Positions 63,709-64,000 of a DNA stretch of 64,000 nt are shown piece by piece. Below the pieces are notes generated by a model that saw nothing but the letters and a program-made list of their open reading frames with translations, ran no database searches and was not told the DNA's origin. This stretch comes from Luteolibacter luteus (GTDB taxonomy: Bacteria; Verrucomicrobiota; Verrucomicrobiia; Verrucomicrobiales; Akkermansiaceae): assembly GCF_012913485.1 (NCBI RefSeq), contig NZ_CP051774.1, positions 2,480,001 through 2,544,000 on the forward strand, given 5' to 3'. The position numbers and the translations under genes are program-made. Positions within the stretch are counted from its first letter, which is position 1, and each line of letters opens with the position of its first letter.

Positions 63709-64000
63709 TCAATATTTGCATCTCATTGAAGTGGGAAATTCGGCAAATTGATATCGCCCAGAGTATCCAACTTGAAGCGATCCAGTCAGATGATGAATAA
63801 AAAGCTGAGCAATCGGAATACCCGGCCGAAGAGTATAGTGAAACTTGCTGAAGTTAACAAGCTCTAAAGTAATCCTACCCCGATAACCCGGATCTATTTG
63901 CCCATCACATAAGTGCACTGTGACAAAGCCGCGAGCAATAGTTCCTTTAGTTTGAATAAACCCCATCCGGTTCAAAGGAATATCCACTACTTCTGCTGTA
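63709..64000 (-). CDS. dCTP deaminase / dUTPase-fold protein, 5' part missing
   Basis: Runs off the right edge; 96 C-terminal residues are visible. TIARGFVTVHLCDGQIDPGYRGRITLELVNFSKF ... LRPGIPIAQLFIHHL is the core of the dCTP deaminase family, with the catalytic Glu in ITLEL. Converts dCTP to dUTP (or a variant). Related deaminases deplete dCTP as an anti-phage response. Its stop is 53 bases before the DUF262 gene on the same strand, with an inverted repeat TTGATG/CATCAA (63687-63707) between. AT-rich like its neighbours. Confidence 0.85.
   Translation of the reverse strand, partial: TAEVVDIPLNRMGFIQTKGTIARGFVTVHLCDGQIDPGYRGRITLELVNFSKFHYTLRPGIPIAQLFIHHLTGSLQVGYSGRYQFAEFPTSMRCKY

Noticed and set aside
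1-64000. CRISPR array, tRNA, rRNA or IS element
   Set aside because: Looked for on both strands; no regularly spaced repeats, cloverleaf ends, rRNA cores or transposase motifs seen by eye.

Overview
The window looks like chromosome from a high-GC member of the Verrucomicrobiota, most like Luteolibacter and its relatives (inference). The reasons are two PEP-CTERM proteins ending in VPEP plus a hydrophobic stretch and RRRR, an autotransporter-associated beta-strand repeat protein, a secreted HAF-repeat protein, lipoproteins and Tat-exported oxidoreductases, many secreted proteins ending in the 'dL..W ... FYRA' motif common in this phylum, and start sites that mostly lack a clear Shine-Dalgarno. 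No rRNA, tRNA, CRISPR array or transposase was seen.

Layout. 1-9.8 kb: a partial beta-strand repeat protein, a secreted amidase, a member of a helical-repeat family, a prolyl oligopeptidase and two small secreted proteins. 9.85-9.99 kb: a MITE-like inverted-repeat element. 10-23.5 kb: two translationally coupled pairs of helical-repeat paralogs flank a YdeP/FdhF-type molybdopterin oxidoreductase, its sulfurtransferase FdhD, a HEAT protein and a lipoprotein tyrosine phosphatase. 23.5-31.4 kb: an L-fucose locus with a ribose-type ABC transporter, L-fucose isomerase, a divergent AraC regulator and a class II aldolase; no kinase is present. 31.4-39.3 kb: a tandem pair of secretin-like proteins, RNase HI, an alpha/beta hydrolase and a membrane protein carrying an acyl-carrier-like domain without its serine. 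39.3-44.8 kb: two Tat-exported oxidoreductases, a DUF3472 protein and a seven-helix membrane protein with a CxxC tail. 45-48.5 kb: truA, small DUF genes and an orphan secreted Hcp-like protein. 48.5-60.8 kb: a secretome block with a thrombospondin-3 protein, PEP-CTERM proteins, an expansin-like multidomain protein, a HAF protein with a frameshifted C-terminus, a DUF642-like protein and an SGNH hydrolase. Its gaps carry dispersed short repeats.

61-64 kb is clearly AT-richer than the rest (by eye about 40-45% GC against about 60%). It carries three same-strand genes: a dCTP-deaminase-fold protein cut by the window edge, a DUF262 (ParB/Srx-like) protein, and an ATP-binding-cassette ATPase with a probable TOPRIM-like tail. 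The last two overlap by ATGA. This looks like an acquired defence-type cassette and is the best candidate here for an undescribed system.

Regions with working links: FucI, the aldolase and the RbsABC-like transporter would import and split L-fucose or a related deoxy sugar under the AraC protein. FdhD would activate the YdeP-like oxidoreductase. The expansin-like, SGNH, amidase, peptidase and DUF642-like proteins fit an organism that attacks polysaccharide and protein polymers outside the cell.
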